Numbered from the stretch's first letter, positions 42,625 through 50,433 are shown. The stretch is 64,000 nucleotides of DNA from Fluviibacter sp048859965 (GCA_048859965.1 JBLIZO010000015.1:1-64000); one strand, 5' to 3'. Notes: a model not told the origin generated them from the sequence alone. Translations and numbers: made by a program.

Positions 42625-44352
42625 TTACTGCGCGAGTGCTTTACGCAGGTAATCCACGACACCCGCCCGATCAATCATCGTTGCTTCCGCGTCGCGGCGG
42701 CCCTTCACTTCGATCTGCCCTGCAGCCAGGCCTTTCTCGCCAATCACCAGGCGCTGCGGAATGCCGATCAACTCCATATCGGCAAACATGACGCCCGGAC
42801 GTTCGTTACGATCATCCAGCAGCACATCAAAACCGGCGGCGATCAGTTCTTCGTAAAGTTCGCTGGCAGCTTCCTGAATGGCCGGTGACTTGTGATAGCC
42901 CATCGGCACAATCGCCACGGTGAATGGGGCGATGGCGGTCGGGAAGGCGATACCTTTCTCATCGTGATTCTGTTCGATAGCTGAGCCCACGATGCGGGTG
43001 ACGCCGATGCCGTAGCAGCCCATTTCCATGACTTCGTTTTTACCTTGCTCGCTGAGGAAGGTACAGCCGAGCGCTTCGGCATATTTGGTGCGCAGCTGGA
43101 AAATGTGGCCAACTTCGATACCACGCACGATATCCAGTACGCCTTTGCCATCCGGTGATGGATCACCCGCTACGACATTGCGGATGTCAGCCACTTCCGG
43201 TTCTGGCAGGTCGCGTCCGAAGTTGGCGCCGGTCAGGTGCGTGTCGTAGGCGTTGGCGCCACAGGCAAAATCAGCCATCACGGCCACGGTACGATCCGCG
43301 ATGACGCGGATACCGGGTTTGATGTCGACCGGGCCGATAAAGCCGGGGATGCAGCCCAGTGCTTCTTTTACTTCGTCTTCGCGGGCGAAGCGGAAGGCAC
43401 CAATGCCGGCAATTTTGCTGGCCTTGATTTCGTTGAGGTCGTGATCGCCACGCAGGAGCAGCAGTACCAGACCCGCATTGCCGCCTTCTGGCAGTTCTGG
43501 CACGATGGCCAGGGTTTTGACGAGACCCGAGAGCGGGATGTTCAGTGCTTGAGCCACTTCTTCGCAGCGCGATTTCTTAGGGGTGGCAACGCGCACGAGC
43601 GGTGCATTGGCCGCGGGGCGGGGCGTGGTTGGCGGGAGCGCTTCGGCCAGCTCGACGTTGGCCGCAAAGTCAGACGTCGGGCAGAAAGCGATATCGTCTT
43701 CGCCCGAATCGGCCAGGACATGGAACTCATGCGAGCCGGTGCCGCCAATGGAACCGGTATCGGCGGCCACGGCGCGGAAGCGCAGGCCCAGGCGCGTGAA
43801 GATACGGCTGTAGGTGTCGTACATCACGCGGTATTCGCGCTGCAGATCTTCAAAGCTGGTGTGGAAGGAGTAGCCATCCTTCATCAGGAACTCGCGGCCG
43901 CGCATCACCCCAAAACGCGGGCGGATCTCGTCACGGAACTTGGTCTGGATCTGATACAGATGAATCGGTAGCTGACGATAGCTCTTGATTTCCTTACGCA
44001 CGAAATCGGTGACGACTTCTTCATGCGTCGGGCCGATGACGAATTCGCGCTGGTGGCGATCCTTGAAACGCAGTAGTTCGGGGCCGTACTGCTCGCCACG
44101 ACCGGATTCCTGCCATAGTTCAAAGGGTTGCACGGCGGGCATCAGCAGTTCCAGGGCGCCGGCACGGTTCATTTCGTCGCGTACGATCGCTTCGACCTTA
44201 CGCAGAGTGCGCAGGCCCATCGGGGTCCAGGTGTACACGCCGGAGGCCAGGCGGCGGATCAGCCCGGCACGCAGCATCAGCTTCTGGCTGATAACTTCGG
44301 CATCAGCCGGGGCTTCTTTGAGGGTGGTGATCAGAAACTGGGAAGAGCGCAT
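42625..44352 (-). CDS. proS: prolyl-tRNA synthetase
   Basis: A class IIa synthetase of 575 residues, bacterial type, charging tRNA-Pro. Class II motifs are MPAVQPFELWQESGR (near 68), motif 2 FRDEIRPRFGVMRGREFLMKD (split here as FRDEIRPRFG and REFLMKD) near 138, and a C-terminal anticodon domain (about 470-575). The internal YbaK-like editing insertion (about 240-390) is present, so mischarged Ala-tRNA-Pro can be cleared in cis. It diverges from rppH; an inverted repeat sits 25 nt upstream of its start. Confidence 0.97.
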   Translation of the reverse strand: MRSSQFLITTLKEAPADAEVISQKLMLRAGLIRRLASGVYTWTPMGLRTLRKVEAIVRDEMNRAGALELLMPAVQPFELWQESGRGEQYGPELLRFKDRHQREFVIGPTHEEVVTDFVRKEIKSYRQLPIHLYQIQTKFRDEIRPRFGVMRGREFLMKDGYSFHTSFEDLQREYRVMYDTYSRIFTRLGLRFRAVAADTGSIGGTGSHEFHVLADSGEDDIAFCPTSDFAANVELAEALPPTTPRPAANAPLVRVATPKKSRCEEVAQALNIPLSGLVKTLAIVPELPEGGNAGLVLLLLRGDHDLNEIKASKIAGIGAFRFAREDEVKEALGCIPGFIGPVDIKPGIRVIADRTVAVMADFACGANAYDTHLTGANFGRDLPEPEVADIRNVVAGDPSPDGKGVLDIVRGIEVGHIFQLRTKYAEALGCTFLSEQGKNEVMEMGCYGIGVTRIVGSAIEQNHDEKGIAFPTAIAPFTVAIVPMGYHKSPAIQEAASELYEELIAAGFDVLLDDRNERPGVMFADMELIGIPQRLVIGEKGLAAGQIEVKGRRDAEATMIDRAGVVDYLRKALAQ

Positions 44353-44376
44353 AAGAAAACCTGGAGAGCTGTGTCG

Positions 44377-44394
44377 TGTCGCTGGTCAGCGACA
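44377..44394. promoter_or_regulatory. 8-bp inverted repeat in the proS leader
   Basis: TGTCGCTG, two central bases GT, and CAGCGACA form an 18-bp element ending 25 nt before the proS ATG in the 145-bp region shared with rppH. It could be an operator or an mRNA hairpin. Confidence 0.4.
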
Positions 44395-44497
44395 AACCAC
44401 AAAAATAGGCAAAAACAGCATTCTAGCGGAACCCGGCTTTCGTCTGGGTGCCGGATGTGCCAGAATCAGGGCAATTTCAAATTAACGCAGGTGATTT

Positions 44498-45091
44498 ATG
44501 CTGGATCGTGAAGGCTACCGCCCCAACGTCGGCATCATTCTCTGCAACGCACGTAATGAAGTCTTCTGGGGAAAGCGCGTTCGAGAACACGCCTGGCAGT
44601 TTCCGCAGGGCGGGATCAAGCGCGGAGAATCTCCCGAAGAGGCCATGTACCGTGAGTTGCAGGAAGAGGTGGGCCTTATCGCCGAGCACGTTCAGATTCT
44701 GGGGCGTACTCGCGACTGGCTGCGCTATGAGGTGCCGGAACAATGGATTCGTCGCGAATGGCGTGGCAACTACAAGGGTCAGAAGCAGATCTGGTATCTG
44801 CTGCGTCTGACGGGCGGCGATCATCACGTCCAGTTGCGTGCGTCGTCACACCCCGAGTTTGACGCCTGGCGCTGGAGCGAGTACTGGGTGCCGCTGGAAT
44901 CGGTGGTGGAGTTCAAGCGCAATGTGTATCAGCAGGCATTGTCCGAGCTGGAGCCCTTTTTGAACGCGGATCGTCTGCGTCATCCGGCTATTGGTCGTCG
45001 TGGGCGGCGCCCGCCAACCAAAGCCCCGACCCGTCCAGCATCTGCTGCCGAAGCTGCGGCAGTAGCGGTGCCGTCCGGAGAAGCGTCGTGA
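44498..45091 (+). CDS. rppH: RNA pyrophosphohydrolase RppH
   Basis: A Nudix hydrolase that removes pyrophosphate from 5' triphosphate mRNA and triggers decay. It has 197 residues. The N-terminus LDREGYRPNVGIIL and the Nudix box GGIKRGESPEEAMYRELQEE at 38-57 are diagnostic. The C-terminal 40 residues form a basic, Ala/Pro-rich tail absent from E. coli RppH but common in betaproteobacteria. Its TGA overlaps the CNP1-like ATG. Confidence 0.95.
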   Translation: MLDREGYRPNVGIILCNARNEVFWGKRVREHAWQFPQGGIKRGESPEEAMYRELQEEVGLIAEHVQILGRTRDWLRYEVPEQWIRREWRGNYKGQKQIWYLLRLTGGDHHVQLRASSHPEFDAWRWSEYWVPLESVVEFKRNVYQQALSELEPFLNADRLRHPAIGRRGRRPPTKAPTRPASAAEAAAVAVPSGEAS

Positions 45092-45630
45092 TGCGGCGCT
45101 GGTGTTGCCTTCTCGTGAGTGCGCTGATCGTGCAGGCTGCCGCGGCCGCGCAGAACTGCAGCAAATACTACGAGTGCTATGACTTCGATGAGGAGGCTGC
45201 CGAGAGTTGGCAGGAACTCAAAGCCAAAATTCCGCCGTCGCCTGATCCGGACAAGCTCATTCCCTTCGAGGTCAGCGTTGCCAACGCCAACCGGTTTTAC
45301 ATTGATCCTGCCAGCATTAGCGTTGGTAAAGACGGTGTTGTGCGCTACACCGTGGTGATTGAAGCGTCGGGCGGTGCACGCACGGTCAACTATGAAGGAC
45401 TGCGCTGTCAGACCCGGGAGCGCAGACTGTATGCGTTTGGTCAACCTGATGGCGCCTGGGTCGAAAACCAGGGTTCCGGCTGGGCTGACGTGCACAAGCA
45501 ACAGCACAAGATGCACAACGGCTACCAGGCCGTGTTGTTTGACGAGTATTTTTGCGTAGACCGCATTCCGGTCGCCAGCCCCGAAGCAGCGATTGATGCC
45601 TTGCGCCGCGGCGCTGCAACGTTTCGTTAG
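45091..45630 (+). CDS. CNP1-like secreted protein
   Basis: A 179-residue protein of the CNP1-like family, found mainly in Burkholderiales and Neisseriales. A signal peptide (about 1-20, MRRWCCLLVSALIVQAAAAA) suggests periplasmic location. A central beta-rich region shows FYIDPASISVGKDGVVRYTV, and cysteines near the N-terminus (C-x6-C type, NCSKYYECYD), at CQTRER and at YFCVDR may form disulfides. Function is unknown. Coupled to rppH (TGATG) and 13 nt before coq7. Confidence 0.8.
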   Translation: MRRWCCLLVSALIVQAAAAAQNCSKYYECYDFDEEAAESWQELKAKIPPSPDPDKLIPFEVSVANANRFYIDPASISVGKDGVVRYTVVIEASGGARTVNYEGLRCQTRERRLYAFGQPDGAWVENQGSGWADVHKQQHKMHNGYQAVLFDEYFCVDRIPVASPEAAIDALRRGAATFR

Positions 45631-45642
45631 GAGAGAGGTGTC

Positions 45643-46266
45643 ATGCGTATCGACAGTCTGATCATCGAAGCCGACAAGGTGTTGCGTACGCTGTTTGCGT
45701 CACAAAGCAGTGTGCGTCCGCATCCCGACGTCGGCATACCGGAAGCCGAGCTTTCCGAGGCGGATCGCCGTCATGTCGCCGGATTGATGCGGGTTAACCA
45801 TAGTGGCGAAGTTTGCGCTCAGGCACTGTATCAGGGGCAGGCGTTGACCTCGCGTGATCCGGCCGTGCGGGAAGCCTTGCGCGAAGCCGCGCACGAAGAA
45901 ATCGAACACCTCGCCTGGACCGAACAGCGTTTACGCGAACTCGACAGTCATACGAGCTGGCTGAATCCGCTCTGGTATGTTGGCTCGCTGACACTCGGCG
46001 TGGTGGCCGGTAAATTAGGCGATCGCTGGAACCTGGGTTTTCTGGCCGAGACGGAAAAGCAGGTGACGGCACATCTGGAAAGCCATTTGGATCGTTTGCC
46101 GGCAGCCGACGAGAAAAGCGCCGCCATCATCCGCCAGATGGCAATTGATGAAACCTCGCATGCGCATACAGCCGAAGCGCTCGGTGCCGCGCAGTTCCCG
46201 CCGCTGGTCAAAACGCTGATGCAACAGACCTCCAAACTGTTGACGGGCCTGTCCTATCGCATCTGA
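45643..46266 (+). CDS. coq7: demethoxyubiquinone hydroxylase Coq7
   Basis: A diiron membrane-associated monooxygenase that hydroxylates 2-polyprenyl-3-methyl-6-methoxy-1,4-benzoquinol in ubiquinone synthesis. It has 207 residues. Iron-ligand motifs ExxH appear as EEIEH (E86, H89) and DETSH (near 169-173). HSGEVCAQALYQGQ near 53 is the first ligand helix. Betaproteobacteria commonly use Coq7 instead of UbiF. A good AGGAGAGG-like site precedes its start (45630-45637). Confidence 0.94.
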   Translation: MRIDSLIIEADKVLRTLFASQSSVRPHPDVGIPEAELSEADRRHVAGLMRVNHSGEVCAQALYQGQALTSRDPAVREALREAAHEEIEHLAWTEQRLRELDSHTSWLNPLWYVGSLTLGVVAGKLGDRWNLGFLAETEKQVTAHLESHLDRLPAADEKSAAIIRQMAIDETSHAHTAEALGAAQFPPLVKTLMQQTSKLLTGLSYRI

Positions 46267-46302
46267 GCCGCCGCCCGGTGTCGGCCGCCGGGAGCAGGGC
46301 AG

Positions 46303-46746
46303 TTAGCCTGCGCTGGCCGGGCTTGCGTGGCGCTGATCCCGGAGTTCCAGATCCCAGGTGATCTCGGCGGTCGCGCCCAGCATGGCCGTGGCCGAGCAGT
46401 ATTTGTCCTTGGAGAGGGTGACCGCGCGTTCCACCGCCTCCGGTTTCAGGCCGTTACCGGTCACCACGAAATGCAGGTGGAGTTTGGTAAAGACCTTCGG
46501 GTCAGTATCGGCGCGCTCGGCTTTGAGCACCACTTCGCACCCCGTGACCGGATGGCGTCCGCGCTTCAGGATCATGACGACATCGAAGGCTGTGCAACCG
46601 CCGGCACCCGCCAGCATCATTTCCATGGGACGCGGCGCCAGGTTGCGCCCCCCGGCATCAGGTGGCCCGTCCATTGTGACCATGTGGCCGCTACCGGTTT
46701 CGGCGAGAAAAGTCATGTGTTTGGTCCAGACGACGCGGCATTCCAT
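46303..46746 (-). CDS. OsmC/Ohr-family peroxiredoxin-like protein
   Basis: A 147-residue OsmC-family protein. The two family cysteines are C51 (GAGGCTAFDV) and C117 (KDKYCSATAML), which reduce hydroperoxides in OsmC and Ohr. The sequence is closer to YhfA-type members, whose substrate is not settled. ATG 46746 is used. It diverges from the rplM leader region, which holds a candidate small RNA. Confidence 0.88.
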   Translation of the reverse strand: MECRVVWTKHMTFLAETGSGHMVTMDGPPDAGGRNLAPRPMEMMLAGAGGCTAFDVVMILKRGRHPVTGCEVVLKAERADTDPKVFTKLHLHFVVTGNGLKPEAVERAVTLSKDKYCSATAMLGATAEITWDLELRDQRHASPASAG

Positions 46747-46842
46747 GGTGCAGGCTCCAGAAAGAGTGTGAAAGGAAGCAACGCCGCGATTGTAACGGCC
46801 CGGCACCCCAAGAGAAATAATTTATTGCAACACAGCAAATCC

Positions 46843-46871
46843 TCTTGATTTTTTGGTTCGGGGGTTATACA
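46843..46871 (+). promoter_or_regulatory. promoter of the candidate small RNA upstream of rplM
   Basis: TCTTGA (46843-46848), 17-nt spacer, TATACA (46866-46871). The predicted start lies near 46878, in a region with no coding sequence on this strand. Confidence 0.45.
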
Positions 46872-46877
46872 TTGTCC

Positions 46878-46987
46878 TTGTAAGTCGGGCGTAAGGATTG
46901 TGTCGCGTCCGCAGGATTGTCTCCTCCACCCTCCTCCTTTGGTGTGGATTAACGCGGAACCACTTGTGTGGCTCCGCGTTTTTTTTG
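46878..46987 (+). ncRNA. candidate small RNA with anti-Shine-Dalgarno loop
   Basis: A predicted transcript of about 110 nt between a sigma-70-like promoter and a strong terminator, with no convincing reading frame. TCCACC (46925-46930) pairs with GGTGTGGA (46941-46948, one bulge), exposing CTCCTCCTTT in the loop. Its CCTCCTTT (46933-46940) is complementary to AAAGGAGG. A second CTCCTCC lies at 46921-46927. It could alternatively be an attenuated leader of rplM. Confidence 0.45.
46951..46987 (+). terminator. strong intrinsic terminator upstream of rplM
   Basis: AACGCGGAACCAC (46951-46963), loop TTGT, GTGGCTCCGCGTT (46968-46980), a 13-bp stem with one A-C mismatch, followed by a run of eight T's (46979-46986). 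No coding gene on this strand lies directly upstream. Confidence 0.85.
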
Positions 46988-47033
46988 AGTGCCGCGTTTT
47001 TTGAGTGTGTTTCGCGGCAAATCACCAAAACAC

Positions 47034-47085
47034 TTGACGCGGAATTTGAACTGTTGATAAAATGCGCGTTTTCCAAAATTCCGCG
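47034..47085 (+). promoter_or_regulatory. rplM promoter with embedded inverted repeat
   Basis: TTGACG (47034-47039), 18-nt spacer, TAAAAT (47058-47063), 50 nt before rplM. CGCGGAATTT (47038-47047) and AAATTCCGCG (47076-47085) form a perfect 10-bp inverted repeat, its left arm between the -35 and -10 boxes. TGCCGCG/CGCGGCA (46990-46996 and 47013-47019) lies just upstream. Confidence 0.55.
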
Positions 47086-47113
47086 CCACCCATGGCGCCA
47101 CGGAAGTGCCAAG

Positions 47114-47542
47114 ATGAAAACCTTTTCCGCCAAGCCGCATGAAGTCAAGCGCGACTGGTTCGTCGTTGACGCCACGGACAAAGTCCTGGGCCGCGTTGCC
47201 AGCGAAGTCGCACGCCGCCTGCGTGGCAAGCATAAGCCTGAGTACACCCCGCACGTCGATACGGGTGATTTCATTGTTGTCGTTAACGTTGAGAAGCTGC
47301 GCGTGACCGGTAACAAGGCTGAAGACAAAAAGTATTTCCGCCACTCGGGTTACCCGGGCGGTATCTACGAAACCACGTTCGGCAAGATGCAACAGCGTTT
47401 CCCGGAGCGCGCTCTGGAAAAAGCCGTTAAAGGCATGCTGCCGAAGGGTCCGCTGGGCTACGCCATGATCAAGAAGCTCAAGTGCTACGCCGGTGCGACC
47501 CATCCGCATACCGCCCAGCAACCGCAGTCGCTGGAAATCTAA
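47114..47542 (+). CDS. rplM: 50S ribosomal protein L13
   Basis: A 142-residue early-assembling large-subunit protein that binds 23S rRNA. The N-terminus MKTFSAKPHEVKRDWFVVDA and the LPKGPLGYAMIKKLKCYAG region are characteristic. ATG 47114 is preceded by AAG and fits homologous starts. The gene runs into rpsI after 9 nt as in most bacteria. The leader contains repeats that could mediate feedback by L13, which is known in E. coli; that is an inference here. Confidence 0.98.
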   Translation: MKTFSAKPHEVKRDWFVVDATDKVLGRVASEVARRLRGKHKPEYTPHVDTGDFIVVVNVEKLRVTGNKAEDKKYFRHSGYPGGIYETTFGKMQQRFPERALEKAVKGMLPKGPLGYAMIKKLKCYAGATHPHTAQQPQSLEI

Positions 47543-47551
47543 GAGGTTTTT

Positions 47552-47944
47552 ATGGCAGAACAACAATACTACGGCACCGGTCGTCGCAAGAGCGCCGTCG
47601 CTCGTGTTTACCTGAAGCGCGGCAAGGGCGACATTACCGTTAACGGTAAGCCGGTTGACATCTTCTTCTCGCGTGAAACCGGTCGCATGGTCGTGCGTCA
47701 GCCGCTGGAACTGGTTGAGCACGTCAACACCTTCGACATCAACGTCAACGTCGTTGGCGGTGGTGAGTCGGGTCAAGCTGGCGCGGTTCGTCACGGTATC
47801 ACCCGTGCCCTGATCCAGTACGACGCTGAACTGAAATCGGCACTGTCGAAAGCAGGCTTTGTGACCCGTGATGCGCGTGAAGTCGAGCGTAAGAAGGTCG
47901 GTCTGCACAGCGCCCGTCGCCGTAAGCAGTTCTCGAAGCGTTAA
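47552..47944 (+). CDS. rpsI: 30S ribosomal protein S9
   Basis: A 130-residue small-subunit protein whose C-terminal tail contacts P-site tRNA. GTGRRKSAVARVYLKRGKG at the N-terminus and the basic terminus HSARRRKQFSKR are diagnostic. A GAGG site precedes ATG 47552. A hairpin and then tRNA-Phe follow within 40 nt. Confidence 0.98.
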   Translation: MAEQQYYGTGRRKSAVARVYLKRGKGDITVNGKPVDIFFSRETGRMVVRQPLELVEHVNTFDINVNVVGGGESGQAGAVRHGITRALIQYDAELKSALSKAGFVTRDAREVERKKVGLHSARRRKQFSKR

Positions 47945-47954
47945 TGCTTTTTTG

Positions 47955-47978
47955 CATCCGACTCCTTGGGGTCGGATG
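47955..47978. terminator. hairpin between rpsI and tRNA-Phe
   Basis: CATCCGAC (47955-47962), loop TCCTTGGG, GTCGGATG (47971-47978), an 8-bp stem ending 4 nt before the tRNA. No T-run follows, so it may be a processing or weak terminator structure rather than a full stop. Confidence 0.4.
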
Positions 47979-47981
47979 TGT

Positions 47982-48057
47982 GGCCAGTTAGCTCAGTTGG
48001 TAGAGCAGCGGATTGAAAATCCGCGTGTCCTTGGTTCGATTCCGAGACTGGCCACCA
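47982..48057 (+). tRNA. tRNA-Phe(GAA)
   Basis: A 76-nt cloverleaf with encoded CCA. Acceptor stem GGCCAGT/ACTGGCC, D arm GCTCAGTTGGTAGAGC, anticodon stem GCGGA/TCCGC around loop TTGAAAA (anticodon GAA), and T arm with GGTTCGATTCC. It lies close to rpsI, possibly on the same transcript. Confidence 0.97.
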
Positions 48058-48065
48058 GGTTGTAT

Positions 48066-48102
48066 CAAAACGCCGTGCCTCAGCGCACGGCGTTTTGTTT
48101 TA
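48066..48102 (+). terminator. intrinsic terminator after tRNA-Phe
   Basis: CAAAACGCCGTGC (48066-48078), loop CTCAGC, GCACGGCGTTTTG (48085-48097), a perfect 13-bp stem followed by TTTTAT. It ends the tRNA (and possibly rpsI) transcript. Confidence 0.88.
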
Positions 48103-48136
48103 TGGGTGCAAACGACTTCTTCTTTTGGATAAGCAG

Positions 48137-48670
48137 ATGAAAAATATGCGTGCAACAGCAAGGTTGAGACCGTTGGAGCGGGAAGACTTAAGATTTGTTC
48201 ACGAGTTGGACAATAACGAAACCGTGATGCACTATTGGTTTGAAGAGCCCTATGAGGCGTTTGTGGAATTGTGTGATTTGTATGACAAACACATCCATGA
48301 TCAAACCGAGAGACGATTTATTGTTGAATCGGCAGGTAAACCGGTCGGGCTGGTTGAGTTGGTCGAGATCAATCTGATCCATCGCCGCGCCGAATTTCAG
48401 ATCATTATCTCTCCTGACTTTCAAGGCAAGGGCTTTGCGGGGGTGGCTACAGCACTGGCGATGGATTATGCCTTTACGGTCTTGAATCTGTACAAACTGT
48501 GTTTGATCGTTGATCCTTCAAACGAAAAAGCCGTCCATATTTACGAGAAATGCGGATTCAAACATGAAGGCATGTTGATCAAAGAATTCTTCGTGGATGG
48601 GGTTTATAAAGACGTTTGCAGGATGGCTGCATTTCAAGACGACTATTTGGCGAACCGAAAAGCTGTTTAA
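48137..48670 (+). CDS. speG: spermidine N-acetyltransferase
   Basis: A GNAT-fold enzyme of 177 residues acetylating spermidine or spermine with acetyl-CoA. LRPLEREDLRFVHELDNN, EEPYEAFVELCDLYDKHIHD and RRAEFQIIISPDFQGKGFA closely match enterobacterial SpeG, including the acetyl-CoA loop QGKGFAG near residue 98. The coding sequence is visibly AT-richer than its neighbours and sits directly after tRNA-Phe and its terminator, so recent transfer is plausible. No flanking repeat of the tRNA 3' end was seen. ATG 48137 is used. Confidence 0.93.
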   Translation: MKNMRATARLRPLEREDLRFVHELDNNETVMHYWFEEPYEAFVELCDLYDKHIHDQTERRFIVESAGKPVGLVELVEINLIHRRAEFQIIISPDFQGKGFAGVATALAMDYAFTVLNLYKLCLIVDPSNEKAVHIYEKCGFKHEGMLIKEFFVDGVYKDVCRMAAFQDDYLANRKAV

Positions 48671-48688
48671 ACGATGCGGGCGTGATGC

Positions 48689-48706
48689 GCAGGGCCGATG
48701 CCCTGC
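48689..48706. terminator. short hairpin in the convergent speG/phytochelatin-synthase-like gap
   Basis: GCAGGGC (48689-48695), loop CGAT, GCCCTGC (48700-48706). A second small repeat CCGATT/AATCGG (48746-48759) overlaps the stop codon of the opposite gene. Neither has a T-run; both are weak terminator candidates. Confidence 0.3.
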
Positions 48707-48751
48707 CGACACAATAAGACGATGTGCCGTTGATCAGGGCAGAAACCGATT

Positions 48752-49483
48752 TCAATCGGGTTCGCTCGCTACGATGAGCCCACGCGACTTTTGACTGTCC
48801 GGGTCAATCGCCTGAATCGATGTTAATAAATCGCTGATAGTGACCCAAAAGGGCGGGTATTTAAACTTGGCGACATCGGCGATCAGGACGCTATCGCTGG
48901 CGGTGTCATAGGCCACCAGCGGTGAATAGTGGCCTTCACCTTTCTGGCCGAAGGTTGGGCGATAAAAATCGACAATGACACGCTTGTGCGGATTGGCCAG
49001 TGCGCTTTTCAGCAAGGTACGCAGCGTGTCTGCCGATAAATCGGAACCATAATAGAGTTGGTTGGCGACATTGAGTGCTGTCAGAAACCGGGATGCCTCC
49101 GCAAGCGTCATGCCGCCGTGGGCAACGAGGTCATAAGACTTCACCTTGTTCGACTCGGTGTTAAAAAGCGCCTTTTGCGTGAAGTATTTATAGGGGCCGT
49201 ATTCCGTCGCCGCTGGGCGTGGCATGGCCGGCATGCTGTTCAGGATGGCGGCCATGGATGCCGGGCCGCAGAAGCCCATGTTTTCTTGAGTGTCCACATA
49301 AGGCGCCACCATGAAGTAGGCATGGTTGAGATCGGCATGATCCAGACGTTGCATGCCCACAGGGGTGTTCAGATAGATCGGTTCGGTGGCCTGTGCGATG
49401 CTGCTTAAACAGACTGAGGCCAGCACTAACATCAGCATTGCGATGCGTCGTTTCGGCGAACCGGATAAAAAAGTGAATGTCAT
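48752..49483 (-). CDS. secreted phytochelatin-synthase-like cysteine peptidase
   Basis: A 243-residue protein of the phytochelatin synthase family (papain-like). The triad maps to C72 (GFCGPAS), H185 (GEGHYSPLV) and D203 (IADVAKFKYPPFWV). It lacks the plant C-terminal domain, like bacterial members that mainly remove glycine from glutathione or its conjugates. An N-terminal signal peptide (about 14-32, ending AQA) predicts export, so it may act on periplasmic glutathione or metal-bound thiols. It diverges from the DUF4239 gene by 137 bp. Confidence 0.85.
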   Translation of the reverse strand: MTFTFLSGSPKRRIAMLMLVLASVCLSSIAQATEPIYLNTPVGMQRLDHADLNHAYFMVAPYVDTQENMGFCGPASMAAILNSMPAMPRPAATEYGPYKYFTQKALFNTESNKVKSYDLVAHGGMTLAEASRFLTALNVANQLYYGSDLSADTLRTLLKSALANPHKRVIVDFYRPTFGQKGEGHYSPLVAYDTASDSVLIADVAKFKYPPFWVTISDLLTSIQAIDPDSQKSRGLIVASEPD

Positions 49484-49620
49484 GATGTCCCTTGGTGTCT
49501 ATGGGCGACAAAAGCACTCTATCCGTTGTTCGGGCTGCAGTGTTCATTATTTGCAAAAACTTACGAACCATGGGAGCGGTAACGATAAAATCACGCCTTA
49601 CCGTAAGTGCAGGTGTGTCG

Positions 49621-50433
49621 ATGAAACCGATGTATTCCAATGCCGTTATTACGATCGTAGAAAACCAATTATTGCCGCTCATCATTTTTGGGGCCGTGCT
49701 TTTTGCCGTCAGGCTGGGTTGGTGGATCGGTCATCGGTCGCATCACCGTAGCCAAGGGCAACGTACCTCTTCGGATGACACATTGATCGGCGCTATCCTG
49801 GGGTTGATGGGGCTGCTCATTGCATTCAGTTTTTCGGGGGCCGCCGCGCGCTTTGATCAACGCACGCATCTGATTGTGGCGGAAGCCAATACGGTTGCCG
49901 CCGCTTATGATTCGGTCAGCCTGCTGCCGGTGGCGCGCCAGTCAGGTCTTCAAGCCCGATATAAAGATTACCTGACGCAGCGCCTGGATCTTTATACCGA
50001 CATGCCGGATTTTGAGCGCTATGACACAAAACGCCGTGCGCTGGACGCTGTGATCCAAAGCATTGATGTCGAGACACGCGAGGCATTTAATGAAACGCGT
50101 GGTGATGCAAAAGCGCTGGCCATCGAGGCCGTGCGTAAGGTCGGCGCTATGAGGGATGCCTATGTGACGCAGCGTCAGGCGATGCTCTTTCACCAGCCGC
50201 GGATTATCTGGCTCTCACTGTTGGTGTTGGTACTCATCGGCGCGTTTCTGGCCGGCTACAAAATGGGACTCGCGCAACGCAAGGAGCGGTTTCTCACCAT
50301 GATGTTCGGGCTGCTCATGGCCTGTGCGATTTACCTCATCATCATTATCGAATTCCCCATGCTTGGCAAAGTCAGCCTGGATCAATACAACCAGGAATTT
50401 GAAAACACCCTGAACCGGATTCCTCAGCAATGA
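49621..50433 (+). CDS. DUF4239 membrane protein
   Basis: A 270-residue protein resembling the DUF4239/bestrophin-like family. Hydrophobic helices lie near 15-33 (PLIIFGAVLFAVRLGWWIG) and 60-78 (IGAILGLMGLLIAFSFSGAA), with two more near 200-250. A soluble, charged segment between them contains YKDYLTQRLDLY. ATG 49621 is chosen, with a GGTG-type site upstream; ATG 49630 is possible. A candidate promoter TTACGA-17-GATAAA lies at 49561-49589. Its stop overlaps the downstream patatin lipoprotein start by 4 nt (ATGA), so the two are coupled. The function is not known. Confidence 0.75.
   Translation: MKPMYSNAVITIVENQLLPLIIFGAVLFAVRLGWWIGHRSHHRSQGQRTSSDDTLIGAILGLMGLLIAFSFSGAAARFDQRTHLIVAEANTVAAAYDSVSLLPVARQSGLQARYKDYLTQRLDLYTDMPDFERYDTKRRALDAVIQSIDVETREAFNETRGDAKALAIEAVRKVGAMRDAYVTQRQAMLFHQPRIIWLSLLVLVLIGAFLAGYKMGLAQRKERFLTMMFGLLMACAIYLIIIIEFPMLGKVSLDQYNQEFENTLNRIPQQ

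Noticed and set aside
47982..48670. A tRNA-Phe integration site with an integrative element carrying speG
   Set aside because: No repeat of the tRNA 3' end and no integrase or mobility gene were seen; only speG is anomalous.
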